NCBI GenBank assembly: GCA_017302255.1
Contig: JAFLDV010000015.1
Coordinates: 32,851-96,850 of the forward strand
DNA length: 64,000 nucleotides
Origin: Gammaproteobacteria bacterium
Lineage (GTDB): Bacteria; Pseudomonadota; Gammaproteobacteria; Enterobacterales; Alteromonadaceae
Reading direction: 5' to 3'
Shown: positions 31,559 through 40,997 of the stretch, one piece after another
Numbering within the stretch: the first letter of the stretch is position 1
How the letters are laid out: each line of letters begins with the position of its first letter
Translations under genes and position numbers: made by a program
The notes under the pieces: model-generated
What the model was told of the DNA's origin: nothing
The model's database searches: none
What the model saw: only the letters and a program-made list of their open reading frames with translations

Positions 31559-32605
31559 ATGCATACCACTACTGAAGTTCGTCACAACTGGTCGTTAGCC
31601 GAAGTTAACGCGTTATTTGCACTGCCATTTAATGATTTGATGTTTCAAGCGCAGTTAGTGCACCGCGCAAATTTTCGGCCGAACGAAGTGCAGGTGAGTA
31701 CGTTATTATCAATAAAAACAGGTGCTTGTGCAGAAGACTGTAAATATTGCCCGCAAAGCGGCCATTACAACACCGGACTTGAGCGCGAACGCTTACTTGA
31801 AGTTGAAAAAGTATTAACTCAGGCTAAAGCGGCCTTAGATAAAGGCGCCAGTCGTTTTTGTATGGGCGCGGCTTGGAGTAATCCCAAAGAGCGCGATATG
31901 CCCTACATCATGGAGATGATTAAAGGCGTCAAAAACATGGGGTTAGAAACTTGTATGACGCTGGGTAAATTGACTGCAGATCAGGCGGTTGAATTAGCCG
32001 ATGCCGGTCTTGATTACTACAACCACAATTTAGATACCTCGCCAGAATTTTATGGCGAAATTATCACCACGCGGACTTACCAAGACCGCTTAGATACCCT
32101 GAGCCATGTCCGTGACGCCGGCATGAAAGTTTGTTGTGGTGGTATTGTCGGTATGGGCGAATCGGCAAATGATCGCTCGGCATTATTACGTCAAATCGCC
32201 AATCTGCCAGTGCATCCTGAAAGTGTACCAATCAACATGCTGGTTAAAGTTGCTGGCACGCCGCTGGAAAATGTTGACGATTTAGATGGATTCGAATTTA
32301 TCCGAACTATTGCGGTTGCTCGTATTATGTTACCGAAAAGCCATGTCCGTCTGTCAGCAGGTCGCTCGCGGATGAACGAACAAATGCAAGCGTTATGCTT
32401 TATGGCGGGTGCCAACTCAATTTTCTACGGCGATAAGTTATTGACCACGGAAAACCCTGAGGCCGATGCTGACATGCAGCTTTTTGCAAAATTAGGTCTA
32501 ATTCCAGAACAACGTCATGATGTATCAGACGAAGCGCATGTTGCAGCCTTAGCTGAAGCCATTAGTGATGCTGAAAAGCCGGTGTTATTCCACGCTGCAA
32601 TCTGA
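31559..32605 (+). CDS. bioB: Biotin synthase
   Basis: Radical SAM enzyme inserting sulfur into dethiobiotin. 348 residues. Cysteines C57, C61 and C64 (CAEDCKYC) bind the 4Fe-4S cluster, and [22 protein letters not shown] and [14 protein letters not shown] (with the 2Fe-2S Arg ligand) are all present. It has AGGGA ahead of the ATG. First gene of bioBFCD. Confidence 0.98.
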   Translation: MHTTTEVRHNWSLAEVNALFALPFNDLMFQAQLVHRANFRPNEVQVSTLLSIKTGACAEDCKYCPQSGHYNTGLERERLLEVEKVLTQAKAALDKGASRFCMGAAWSNPKERDMPYIMEMIKGVKNMGLETCMTLGKLTADQAVELADAGLDYYNHNLDTSPEFYGEIITTRTYQDRLDTLSHVRDAGMKVCCGGIVGMGESANDRSALLRQIANLPVHPESVPINMLVKVAGTPLENVDDLDGFEFIRTIAVARIMLPKSHVRLSAGRSRMNEQMQALCFMAGANSIFYGDKLLTTENPEADADMQLFAKLGLIPEQRHDVSDEAHVAALAEAISDAEKPVLFHAAI

Positions 32606-32648
32606 TGTTTATAGATAACTGCCGCATGGTTTTTGTGAGTAATTCAAG

Positions 32649-33806
32649 ATGCAAATAGCCCAGATGGAGCAATGGCTCAATGAGCGTAAAACCGCTGGGC
32701 TTTATCGGCAAACTCAAGTTGTGCAGCCATTAGCTCAAGGTAAATTGTTGGCCTCTGGAAAGGTTTATCGAAACTTTTCTGGTAATGATTATCTTGGGCT
32801 TGCTAGTGACGAGGCTTTACGGGTTGAGCAAGCGCAGGCGCTATTAGCATACGGAACTGGCAGTACCGGTTCGCCAGCGGTTACTGGTTATCATCCTGCG
32901 CACCAGCGTCTTAGCCAAGAGCTTTGTGATTGGCTTGGTGTTGATGCTGTATTGCTGTTTAGTTCTGGTTTTGCTGCCAATCAAGCGTTGATTAGTGGTT
33001 TAGTCGCTAAAGCCGACTTGCTGCTGATGGATAAATTGGCCCATGCCTCAATGATCGATGCTGCAACACAATTGCCAAATGGCTTTAAGCGGTTTTTGCA
33101 TAATGATTTATTGGCTCTGGAACGCGCGTTTTGTCAAAACACAGGTCCTCATGTAGTAGCTACTGAGGGCGTATTTAGCATGGACGGAGACTCACCGCCT
33201 ATGGCTGAACTTGTCGCGCTCTGCCAACAGAATCAAGCACCGCTGTTGCTGGACGACGCACATGGCCTTGGTGTTGTAGGTCATGAAGGCGCTGGAACAA
33301 TGTCATCTCAGGGCTTAGAGAATGCTCAGTTGCAATGCTTAATGGCAAACTTCGGTAAAGCGCTTGGCGCACAAGGCGGTTTTTTAGCAGCTGATGCGGT
33401 GACTATCGATTACTTGCGCCAAACATCACGCCATTATATTTACAGTACAGCACTGTCACCCGGTTATTGTGAGGGTATTCGCTTAGCGATTAAGGCATGT
33501 CGTGCCCAGCAATGGCGTCGTGATAAGCTTCAGGATAACATTGGGTCTTTTAGGAACATGGCGCAACAGGCTGGGATCAGCTTGATGCCATCGCTCTCGG
33601 CAATTCAGCCGCTCATTATCGGCGAAAGTGAGAGGGCTATGACAATCAGCCAACAATTGAAAGAACGCGGGATCTGGCTCACAGCCATAAGGCCACCGAC
33701 AGTACCAAAAGGTCAAGCTCGGTTGCGGATCACATTAAGTAGTAGTCATTCACAAGAGGACCTGCAGTGTCTGGTACAGAATCTTTGCCAAGTTCTAGCA
33801 ATCTAA
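32649..33806 (+). CDS. bioF: 8-amino-7-oxononanoate synthase
   Basis: PLP enzyme condensing pimeloyl-ACP with alanine. 385 residues; FSGNDYLGLASDEAL (about 42-56), GTGSTGSPAVTGYHPAH, LLDDAHGLGVVG and the PLP lysine in ANFGKALGAQGGF. The 3' end overlaps bioC by 40 bases. Confidence 0.97.
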   Translation: MQIAQMEQWLNERKTAGLYRQTQVVQPLAQGKLLASGKVYRNFSGNDYLGLASDEALRVEQAQALLAYGTGSTGSPAVTGYHPAHQRLSQELCDWLGVDAVLLFSSGFAANQALISGLVAKADLLLMDKLAHASMIDAATQLPNGFKRFLHNDLLALERAFCQNTGPHVVATEGVFSMDGDSPPMAELVALCQQNQAPLLLDDAHGLGVVGHEGAGTMSSQGLENAQLQCLMANFGKALGAQGGFLAADAVTIDYLRQTSRHYIYSTALSPGYCEGIRLAIKACRAQQWRRDKLQDNIGSFRNMAQQAGISLMPSLSAIQPLIIGESERAMTISQQLKERGIWLTAIRPPTVPKGQARLRITLSSSHSQEDLQCLVQNLCQVLAI

Positions 33807-34630
33807 ACTTAGAACCAGCCGTGCGAGCCACGCCATTCTTGCAGGGCGTGCAGCAATGTTTTGATAAAGCAGCGACAACTTACCAACAAGGCGCGTTATT
33901 GCAGCGAGACGTTGCGCACGATTTGCATCAATTGCTTTTGCAAACACTGAGTTTAGACGGTGGTGATGCAGGGAATCGTGCAGATACACAGCGGCAGGTG
34001 TTATTGGATTTGGGTTGTGGCCCAGGTTGGTTTCACGTCAATTTATCGGTCAGCTGTGATGAGTTGATTGCGCTTGATCTTAGCCAAGCCATGCTTGCCC
34101 AAGCTAAAACTGCCGGCATAGCCAAGCAATTTATTCATGCAGATGCCGCAGCTATTCCGCTTGCAGATCAGTCTGTCGATCAAGTATTTAGTTCTTTAAT
34201 GCTGCAATGGTGTGAGCAACCCCAGCAAGTATTTAGTGAAATTGCCCGCGTACTTAAACCTGGTGGTGTTTTCGCTGTCAGCACTTTGGTTGAAGAAAGT
34301 ATGCAGGAATTTAATCAGGCTTGGTATCAGCTTGGACAACAAGCGCCGCAGCTTGAGTTTTTACCGACGGCTACCGTCATTAAAGCTGCAAAAGCCGCAG
34401 GGTTAGTGCTACAAGCCCAACAAAGAACCTATCAAGTTTTCTTTCCTGATGTTGTTAGTCTTTCGCGGGAATTTAAACAAATAGGTGCCAACTATACCGA
34501 GCAAAAACCTGTGGGTCTTGGCGGTAAGTCACGCTGGCAGGCCTTTGCCAACATGTATGAAAAAAATCGGACAGCTCTAGGCTTGCCACTGAGTTATCAG
34601 GTGCTGATGCTGGTTGGAACAAAGAGCTAA
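33767..34630 (+). CDS. bioC: Malonyl-ACP O-methyltransferase
   Basis: SAM-dependent methyltransferase that starts pimeloyl chain synthesis by masking malonyl-ACP. 287 residues; the SAM motif is LDLGCGPGWFHVNLS (about 80-94), followed by ALDLSQAMLAQAK. The GTG start at 33767, with AGAGG seven bases before it, lies inside bioF. Its stop overlaps the bioD start (TAATG). The N-terminal 20 residues are variable and the start could be later. No bioH is present in the window. Confidence 0.93.
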   Translation: MSGTESLPSSSNLNLEPAVRATPFLQGVQQCFDKAATTYQQGALLQRDVAHDLHQLLLQTLSLDGGDAGNRADTQRQVLLDLGCGPGWFHVNLSVSCDELIALDLSQAMLAQAKTAGIAKQFIHADAAAIPLADQSVDQVFSSLMLQWCEQPQQVFSEIARVLKPGGVFAVSTLVEESMQEFNQAWYQLGQQAPQLEFLPTATVIKAAKAAGLVLQAQQRTYQVFFPDVVSLSREFKQIGANYTEQKPVGLGGKSRWQAFANMYEKNRTALGLPLSYQVLMLVGTKS

Positions 34631-35304
34631 TGGCAACGCAAACTCTGTTTATCACTGGCACGGATACCGATGCTGGGAAGTCTTTTGTCAGTGTTGCTTT
34701 GCTGCAAGGCTTAGCTTTACTTGGCAAAGAGGTACTGGCGTTTAAACCTATTGCGGCCGGTGTCGATGACTCAGGGTTAAATTCTGATGCTTTACAATTA
34801 CAAGCGGCTAGCTATCGACAATTGCCTTATTCGCAGGTAAATCCAATTTTATTTGACGAACCCTGTGCACCGCATTTGGCTGGAAGTATCGATCTTGGCC
34901 AATTGCAGTTGTGGTCCGAAAAGCTAGCAACACTTTCTTCAGATTTGAAACTAGTCGAAGGTGCTGGCGGTTGGTTGCTGCCAATCAACAATACCCAATA
35001 TCTTGCTGATTGGGTGGTTGCCAACGGTTGGCCTGTCGTGCTGGTCGTCGGTATGAAGCTTGGGTGTTTGAACCATGCGATGTTGACGTATCGGGAGCTT
35101 GAACGAAGTGGTGTGAAGGTCGTTGGTTGGGTCGCTAATCAATTGGATGCGACAATGCTGCGTTTCGACGACAATTTAGCGGATTTGCAGCAACGGCTAA
35201 CAACCCCATTTCTAGGATTGCTGCCGTATTCCCCCAATGGCGTTAGTCAAAACGATGCCAAAGCTTTGGCGGCTAAATTACTGGACGTGCTGAAACTTGT
35301 TTAG
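34630..35304 (+). CDS. bioD: Dethiobiotin synthetase
   Basis: ATP-dependent closure of the ureido ring from DAPA and CO2. 224 residues. P-loop GTDTDAGKS at 10-18, FKPIAAGV with the substrate Lys, and VEGAGGWLLPI. Its ATG shares an A with the bioC stop. Its last four bases overlap the end of pepE on the other strand. Confidence 0.96.
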   Translation: MATQTLFITGTDTDAGKSFVSVALLQGLALLGKEVLAFKPIAAGVDDSGLNSDALQLQAASYRQLPYSQVNPILFDEPCAPHLAGSIDLGQLQLWSEKLATLSSDLKLVEGAGGWLLPINNTQYLADWVVANGWPVVLVVGMKLGCLNHAMLTYRELERSGVKVVGWVANQLDATMLRFDDNLADLQQRLTTPFLGLLPYSPNGVSQNDAKALAAKLLDVLKLV

Positions 35305-36002
35305 CCAAGCAGTCTGGTTAGATTTTCTGCAGGTGTTATTGCAGTTTTAGTGCCGCCAAGGAAAACGTAGCCGTTTTCGTTGCCTTCATAGCTAAGTTGT
35401 CCGTTTATTAACCGCAAGGCCGTACCTTCTGGCAATCCAATTATTGGCGTGTTAGGTGCAACCTCCATGAATTCTGCAAGGCGCATATCTCGAGTTTCAC
35501 CATGAAAGCCCTCTGGCACAAAATCTGTGTAGTGAGGGTTCAGTTGAACTGGTAAAAGCGCGAGCGCTTGAAAGCTAGGTGGCTCAATAATTGGCATATC
35601 GTTGGTGGTGCGAATTGAAAGGCCTGCGATGTTTGAACCCGCACTCCAACCAATGTAGGGCATACCATTGGCGACTTTATGCTTTATCGGTTCGATAAGC
35701 TTGAATTGGTAAAGTTTAGCCAGCAGAGCAAAAGTATTGCCTCCACCAACCATTACTGCTTGCGCCTGTTCGACAGCCAGGGCCGGATCGTCGAATTGGT
35801 GAATGCTTTGCACAGCAATACCAAGCGGTTTTAGTGCATTCTGAACCATCGAAAGATAATCGTCGTAATTGACTCTAACGCCAGCGAAGGGAATAAACAG
35901 CACATTGCGAATATTTCCCAAAGTTTCATTGATTGCGTTGATTCCCGGTGCGAGATACTCGCTGTTATGAGCTCGCGAGCTGCTTAAAAGTAAGAGGTTC
36001 AT
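35301..36002 (-). CDS. pepE: Peptidase E (alpha-aspartyl dipeptidase)
   Basis: Cytoplasmic serine peptidase that cleaves Asp-X dipeptides. 233 residues, almost the Salmonella length (229). The triad falls exactly at the Salmonella positions: S120 in [11 protein letters not shown]135 and H157 (LNPHYTD). It is convergent with bioD. Confidence 0.95.
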   Translation of the reverse strand: MNLLLLSSSRAHNSEYLAPGINAINETLGNIRNVLFIPFAGVRVNYDDYLSMVQNALKPLGIAVQSIHQFDDPALAVEQAQAVMVGGGNTFALLAKLYQFKLIEPIKHKVANGMPYIGWSAGSNIAGLSIRTTNDMPIIEPPSFQALALLPVQLNPHYTDFVPEGFHGETRDMRLAEFMEVAPNTPIIGLPEGTALRLINGQLSYEGNENGYVFLGGTKTAITPAENLTRLLG

Positions 36003-36161
36003 AAAAATTCCTTTTGCATTTCTAAGGCTATGTTAACTCGAAACAGCAGCAATTCCAGTACAGCTGATAATTTTGCTTACATTTACCTTTATTTGGGAAG
36101 GTTGAATTTCGCTAGATTGACCATATCTATTCAAACATTGGTAGTAGTTAAAGAGGTCGTT

Positions 36162-37034
36162 ATGAAACGCGTAGCGTTATTTTTATTAACCAATTTGGCA
36201 GTAATGATTGTGTTGTCTATTACGCTCAGTATTTTATTCAAAATATTCGGCGTTAATAGCAGTAGTATGGGTGGGTTATTGCTGTTTGCCGCGGTGTTTG
36301 GCTTTGGCGGCTCGTTAATTTCGCTGGCGATGTCTAAGTCAATGGCAAAACGAGCAACTGGAGCCATGGTAATAGAGCGGCCAAACAATTCAACAGAACA
36401 CTGGTTGTATTCGACAGTGCAACGTCAAGCCAAGCAAGCGGGCATTGGCATGCCTGAGGTCGCGATTTACGACTCACCAGAAATGAACGCATTCGCCACG
36501 GGCATGAATCGAAATTCTGCGCTGGTCGCAGTAAGTACTGGTTTATTGCGTAATATGCGGGAAGAAGAAGTTGAGGCTGTGCTCGCGCACGAAATTTCTC
36601 ATGTCGCAAATGGCGATATGGTGACATTGACCTTGGTGCAAGGGGTGGTGAATACCTTTGTTATTTTCCTAGCTCGCATCATTGCCAGTGCGCTTAATAG
36701 TAATAATAGTAATAGTGAAGGCGGGCAACAAAGCCATGGCTTCGGATACATGATGACGGTGATGGTATTGGAAATGCTCTTCGGCTGGTTGGCCACACCA
36801 ATTGTGATGTGGTTCTCCCGTCAGCGTGAATACAGAGCCGATGCCGGCGCCGCTGCGCTTGTCGGCAGTAGTAAAATGATTGCAGCGCTGGAACGGCTGA
36901 AACATAACCATGAGAGCCGTTTAGATGGTACGTTGATGGCGTTTGGTATTGCCAACAGACCTGCAAAATCAGAACTATTCCTCAGTCACCCACCTTTGGA
37001 AAAACGTATTGCGGCATTAAGGGCTTTAGTTTAA
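36162..37034 (+). CDS. htpX: Membrane protease HtpX
   Basis: Zinc metalloprotease that works with FtsH in inner-membrane protein quality control. 290 residues from ATG 36162 (AGAGG upstream); the frame extends 44 codons upstream but that part is not conserved. Two N-terminal membrane helices (about 4-25 and 32-52), zinc motif HEISH with H143, E144 and H147, two further hydrophobic segments, and a third zinc ligand region [14 protein letters not shown] terminator follows. Confidence 0.97.
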   Translation: MKRVALFLLTNLAVMIVLSITLSILFKIFGVNSSSMGGLLLFAAVFGFGGSLISLAMSKSMAKRATGAMVIERPNNSTEHWLYSTVQRQAKQAGIGMPEVAIYDSPEMNAFATGMNRNSALVAVSTGLLRNMREEEVEAVLAHEISHVANGDMVTLTLVQGVVNTFVIFLARIIASALNSNNSNSEGGQQSHGFGYMMTVMVLEMLFGWLATPIVMWFSRQREYRADAGAAALVGSSKMIAALERLKHNHESRLDGTLMAFGIANRPAKSELFLSHPPLEKRIAALRALV

Positions 37035-37090
37035 CTAGACATGCCTAAGTTTGCCTTTTTTAGTGTTTTCATGATAATACTGTAACAACA

Positions 37091-37120
37091 AAAACCCTCG
37101 TCCATGACGAGGGTTTTCTT
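37091..37120 (+). terminator. Intrinsic terminator of htpX
   Basis: 12-bp stem (37091-37102 with 37106-37117, CAT loop) followed by more T residues. Confidence 0.9.
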
Positions 37121-37263
37121 TTTCACATTATTTTATTAGTTCAATTAAATTTCCAACATATTGAAACTTCTCTCAATTGTCAGAGTCGTACAATACAGCT
37201 GCGTTGCTCAGTCGGGATTGAACTGTTAAGGTATTCAAACAATTATAAAAAATGGAGTTAGCT

Positions 37264-37824
37264 ATGTTCAGATTTGTTTTAGCCGCATTCATCAGCCTTT
37301 CTTTACTTGGATGTGCAAGTACTTCGAATTCGGGTAAATCTGTCGATTCGCGCCGAAATTCAATCGAGAGTATGCGTGCCGACACCTTAAATAAATTATA
37401 CAAAGAGAAACCTTACGCAGCTGACACCATCGAGCGTGCAGCTGGTTATGCGGTATTTAGTAACGCCAACGTGAATTTGATTATTGCTAGTGCTGGCGGC
37501 GGGTATGGTGTTGTCCATAGCAATAACGGTCAAGTGACCTACATGAAAATGGGCGAAGTTGGCCTCGGTCTTGGTTTCGGCGCTAAAGATTATCGATTAG
37601 TGTTTGTGTTCCATAATGCCCCTGCCTTGAAGCGTTTTGTGGATGATGGTTGGGCATTTGGTGGTCAACTTGATGCTGCTGCCAAAGCTCAAGAAAAAGG
37701 GGATGCGATTGGCGGCGAGATCACAGTTGATAACATCACCATCTACCAGCTAACCGAATCTGGATTGGCGCTACAGGCGACCATTAAAGGCACCAAATTT
37801 TGGCGTGATGATGAGTTAAATTAA
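37264..37824 (+). CDS. SYLF/Ysc84-domain lipoprotein
   Basis: 186-residue lipoprotein with a short signal and lipobox LLGC (lipidated Cys17), followed by a SYLF domain (Ysc84, PF04366): AAGYAVFSNANVNLIIASAGGGYGVV, FGAKDYRLVFVFHNAPALKRFVDDGW and FGGQLDAAAKAQEKG. In eukaryotes this fold binds phosphoinositides and actin; the bacterial role is unknown. I start it at ATG 37264 because GGAG (37254-37257) is well spaced for it, while an ATG at 37252 overlaps that signal. The residue after Cys is Ala, which does not suggest inner-membrane retention, so the outer membrane is likely. Confidence 0.85.
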   Translation: MFRFVLAAFISLSLLGCASTSNSGKSVDSRRNSIESMRADTLNKLYKEKPYAADTIERAAGYAVFSNANVNLIIASAGGGYGVVHSNNGQVTYMKMGEVGLGLGFGAKDYRLVFVFHNAPALKRFVDDGWAFGGQLDAAAKAQEKGDAIGGEITVDNITIYQLTESGLALQATIKGTKFWRDDELN

Positions 37825-37923
37825 GCAAAATGAGTTGCAGAGATGCATTAGGGGACGTCATCGACTGGCAAGCTGGCTTATCCCCGTCTATGGTTGTTAA
37901 GACCAATAATAAAAGGAGCGGTT

Positions 37924-38157
37924 ATGCCTGTTAGTACAGAATTAAATGAAGAAATTCGAATTTTAAATTTATTTAATCTCGATACCTCGCTCGAAGGCAT
38001 CAAAGTACATAAAGATGCAGACGATGGCAGCAAAGCCGCCATTGAACGTTTATATCGCAAAGGATTAGTGACCCAACATGATGGTGGCTATTTAACAGAA
38101 CTCGGCCGCAATTGTGCTGAACATATACAAACCGCGTTGAGAATTTTAGCGACTTAG
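37924..38157 (+). CDS. TIGR02647 family small protein
   Basis: 77 residues resembling the TIGR02647 family of gammaproteobacteria: LNEEIRILNLFNLDTSLEGIKVHKDAD, then an aromatic/helical stretch and VTQHDGGYLTELGRNCAEH. The latter part looks like a small winged-helix fragment, so nucleic-acid binding is possible but unproven. Start ATG 37924 is preceded by AAAAGGAG. Its last 12 bases overlap the end of the transglutaminase gene on the opposite strand. Confidence 0.8.
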   Translation: MPVSTELNEEIRILNLFNLDTSLEGIKVHKDADDGSKAAIERLYRKGLVTQHDGGYLTELGRNCAEHIQTALRILAT

Positions 38158-40086
38158 CTTTTGTTTTTTGATCCTAGTAACCAGCTGGCGCATAAGGCGC
38201 CAGCTTTGTTTTGCTGAAGCCTGATCCTCTGCAAAAATCCAATCCGCATAACTTGCACTTAACTGCTGACATAAAGCCGCTGTTGAAGGATAAAGCACTG
38301 AAATCCTGTTTAAAAAACCTTGATAGCTTTCAGTAGGAGTCTTAGCTTCTAGCTGTTCCAATCGTCTAAACAGTTTTATGGGCTCTGCAACTTTTTCGCG
38401 ATTTAACCACCAGCGTATTAGCATTACTCCGAAACCAAGCATCACTGTCACAATGATTATTCGCCCAATTTTCATCAAGGATAATTGCTGCCAGCTTTCT
38501 TTGAGCTCTTTCATAATGCTATTTTGCTGTTGGTCGTTAAAAGCGATAACCCACTTAGACCAGTAGAAATCTAGATCATCTAATTTGGCGATAATGAATT
38601 GAGCAAGGTCGGTGTTGCGGACCCAAGTTTGCTGCAACAGCGAAAGTTCTGCATCGGCTAACACCTCATCGAGTCCATTTTCAAGGCGGTCTGGCGCAAC
38701 CACGGCGGTTGGATCAAAGCGATGCCAATAGCCATCGGCGAAATACTCGACCCATGCGTGAGCATCTCGTTGCCTGACTTGCAGATAATTTTGTTCATCT
38801 TGCCATTTTCCGCCCAAATAGCCGCCGACAACCCGCGCAGGGACGCCTGCTGCGCGCAAGACAAAGACTGCAGCTCCAGCATAATGGCTACAAAAACCAG
38901 CCTTTGTTTCAAACAAAAATTGGTCTATCTCATCACCGTTAAGTGCTGTTGGTGACAACGTATAACTGTAACCCTTATCACGAAAATGGGCTGCCAAGGC
39001 ATCAACAATTAACTTTGGTTGGTTAAGTTGCCGTATTTGCGCAGCAAGTTCACGGGCTTTTGCGTTTCCGGCAGGCAATTGTAAGTAAGACGAGTTGAAG
39101 TTGTTATCAGGCAGTGGTTGGTTTGTGCCGTTTAAGCTGTAACTTAAACGCTGTGATACTACTTGGTAAGAACGAACCAAATGCTGTGCAGTTAAGTGCA
39201 CTGTGCCTTGAACGATGGCTGGTTGTCCAAGTGAATATAGAATACGTTGTTGATGAGGCTCGGTGATTACCGTGTAACGCCAATCCGGTTTTACACTATA
39301 GGTAGTGCGCGATCTCGATTGCGGTTCGCTGCGCCAAGTACTGCCGTCAAAATTTGAGTAAATTTTTGCTCGCCAATACAAATCTTGTTGTTTCGGGCGG
39401 AGACTTTCAAAGGTCACCCGAAACGCAAGTTGGTCGGAAGTGACTAGTTTTTCAATGCTACCTGGACTCATATCGTCGGCTAGGCCAGTTTGTGCTGTCT
39501 TGGCTCCAGGCAATTGCCAAAGCGGCGGCAATCGTGGAAAGAACACAAACAATCCGGTAAAAATAGGAAAAAAAATCACACCAACCAGCATAATTTTCTT
39601 CCAAGGTGTAGGTACAATTTTGCCGGTAAATATTAAATACTGGATTTGTAGCTGCAGCATAAGCAGCGCAAGAATACATAGAGATATTGCTAAATTTTGA
39701 TGGACGATAAAGCAGCACGCGACGAGAAAATAGTTGACCCATAGCAATTGGCGATAGTCAGTTAAATCCTCAGTGCGAATACTCAAAAGCCTTAGTATTG
39801 ATGCCAGCAATAGAAAATGGAACATCAAATGAATAATGCCTAATTGCTTGGACATCACGAGCAATACAGCCATTATAAGCGCAGCTAAAAGATTGCTTCG
39901 GCCTAAGCTCCAGACCGGTCTGTTAAAGTAAATATGATCCAGTTTTGCCAACAGTAGTAATGCAAATATTGCTTGGCTCCAGAAAGTGAATGCAGGCGTT
40001 AACAGGACTAATAATAAGATCTGGCTAAACCATATCCGCCAATGAATCGCGTTGATAAAACGTTGATCTCTGAATGCCACTAACAT
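38146..40086 (-). CDS. TgpA-type membrane transglutaminase-like protein (DUF3488)
   Basis: 646-residue inner-membrane protein of the TgpA family. Five to six N-terminal membrane helices (about 10-195, DUF3488), a periplasmic transglutaminase-like domain, a late membrane helix (about 550-570) and a C-terminal cytoplasmic DUF4129-like tail. The catalytic triad is visible: Cys in GFCSHYAG (about 398), His in DAHAWVEY (about 444) and Asp in RFDPTA (about 459). The Pseudomonas TgpA is essential, but its substrate is not settled. Last gene of the MoxR-DUF58-TgpA operon; starts inside the DUF58 gene. Confidence 0.92.
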   Translation of the reverse strand: MLVAFRDQRFINAIHWRIWFSQILLLVLLTPAFTFWSQAIFALLLLAKLDHIYFNRPVWSLGRSNLLAALIMAVLLVMSKQLGIIHLMFHFLLLASILRLLSIRTEDLTDYRQLLWVNYFLVACCFIVHQNLAISLCILALLMLQLQIQYLIFTGKIVPTPWKKIMLVGVIFFPIFTGLFVFFPRLPPLWQLPGAKTAQTGLADDMSPGSIEKLVTSDQLAFRVTFESLRPKQQDLYWRAKIYSNFDGSTWRSEPQSRSRTTYSVKPDWRYTVITEPHQQRILYSLGQPAIVQGTVHLTAQHLVRSYQVVSQRLSYSLNGTNQPLPDNNFNSSYLQLPAGNAKARELAAQIRQLNQPKLIVDALAAHFRDKGYSYTLSPTALNGDEIDQFLFETKAGFCSHYAGAAVFVLRAAGVPARVVGGYLGGKWQDEQNYLQVRQRDAHAWVEYFADGYWHRFDPTAVVAPDRLENGLDEVLADAELSLLQQTWVRNTDLAQFIIAKLDDLDFYWSKWVIAFNDQQQNSIMKELKESWQQLSLMKIGRIIIVTVMLGFGVMLIRWWLNREKVAEPIKLFRRLEQLEAKTPTESYQGFLNRISVLYPSTAALCQQLSASYADWIFAEDQASAKQSWRLMRQLVTRIKKQKLSR

Positions 40087-40997
40087 AAAGCTAACGCCTG
40101 TAAAACTTTAAGTTGATGCTGCGGGCCGTGGTTTGGTGCTAGAGATAAATTTGGCAAGCGGACACCATAGTTTTGTTGCCGTGCTTCACAGGCTAGTACT
40201 TCAGCACAAAGCCGACTTAGTTCAACTTCTAAAGCTCCATCTTGCAGTTCGATCCAGAAATCAACGTCATAGGATTCAGGTCGATATTGTTTAACTACAG
40301 GTTGGAGCGGTTGGCGGGCAAGTTTTTTCCAGTCGATATTTTTGATGGGATCTCCCGGCAAATAACTGCTGAGATGATGCCATGCTAAATCACCGGTCAA
40401 ATCGCCATCACCTGCGTGTTGGTTGGTGCTATTGCGCTTGGGGGCAGGATAAGCCCAGTAATTTTGGGCTAAAGAGACATAACACCAAGTTCTAATTAAA
40501 CCAAAAGGATATTCCGAACTTAGTTTGATACGTGGGATCGGAAATAATCCTCGTTTATGCAACTGCAATGAAAGGGTTGTGTGCGCTTCAGTCAACAGTA
40601 TTGTTGGTTGTTCGACAAAACCGCCTTGGATCGCAAATCGTTTGCCGATAGCGTCAATTTGTACTGGGATCATCAACGACTCATCGACAAAACCCGCTTG
40701 TTCTTTGCCAGCAACAAGTTTAAGTCCAGCTAAATTTAAATAACTTAAGCCGATGCAAATAAGCAGCAGCGATAGCAACACGTAACCCAACATCAGAATC
40801 AAATTATTCTGATAGTTAGTGCCAAGAATATAGAAAAGTACAACCAACACTAAGGTCGAAAAGCCAAAGCGAGTCGGAAAGACGAATAAAATCTTTTGGT
40901 TTAACTGCACTTCACGGCTTGCGGGCTGGCGTTTGGCCAACCACTGCCACATGCGATTGCGAAGTTTTAGTTTAACTGCCGATACTAAATTGGACAT
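40080..40997 (-). CDS. DUF58 protein
   Basis: 305 residues with two adjacent membrane helices (about 32-75) and a C-terminal DUF58 domain (PF01882) marked by YLPGDPIKNIDWKKLARQ and KQYRPES, related to von Willebrand A folds. DUF58 proteins pair with MoxR ATPases and are thought to be assembled or remodelled by them. It overlaps the MoxR gene by 13 bases and the transglutaminase gene by seven, so the three are one translational unit. Confidence 0.9.
   Translation of the reverse strand: MSNLVSAVKLKLRNRMWQWLAKRQPASREVQLNQKILFVFPTRFGFSTLVLVVLFYILGTNYQNNLILMLGYVLLSLLLICIGLSYLNLAGLKLVAGKEQAGFVDESLMIPVQIDAIGKRFAIQGGFVEQPTILLTEAHTTLSLQLHKRGLFPIPRIKLSSEYPFGLIRTWCYVSLAQNYWAYPAPKRNSTNQHAGDGDLTGDLAWHHLSSYLPGDPIKNIDWKKLARQPLQPVVKQYRPESYDVDFWIELQDGALEVELSRLCAEVLACEARQQNYGVRLPNLSLAPNHGPQHQLKVLQALALC

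Noticed and set aside
35301..35304. bioD/pepE overlap as a sign of a frameshift or misassembly
   Set aside because: Both proteins have full family length and motifs; a 4-base convergent overlap of stop codons is normal.
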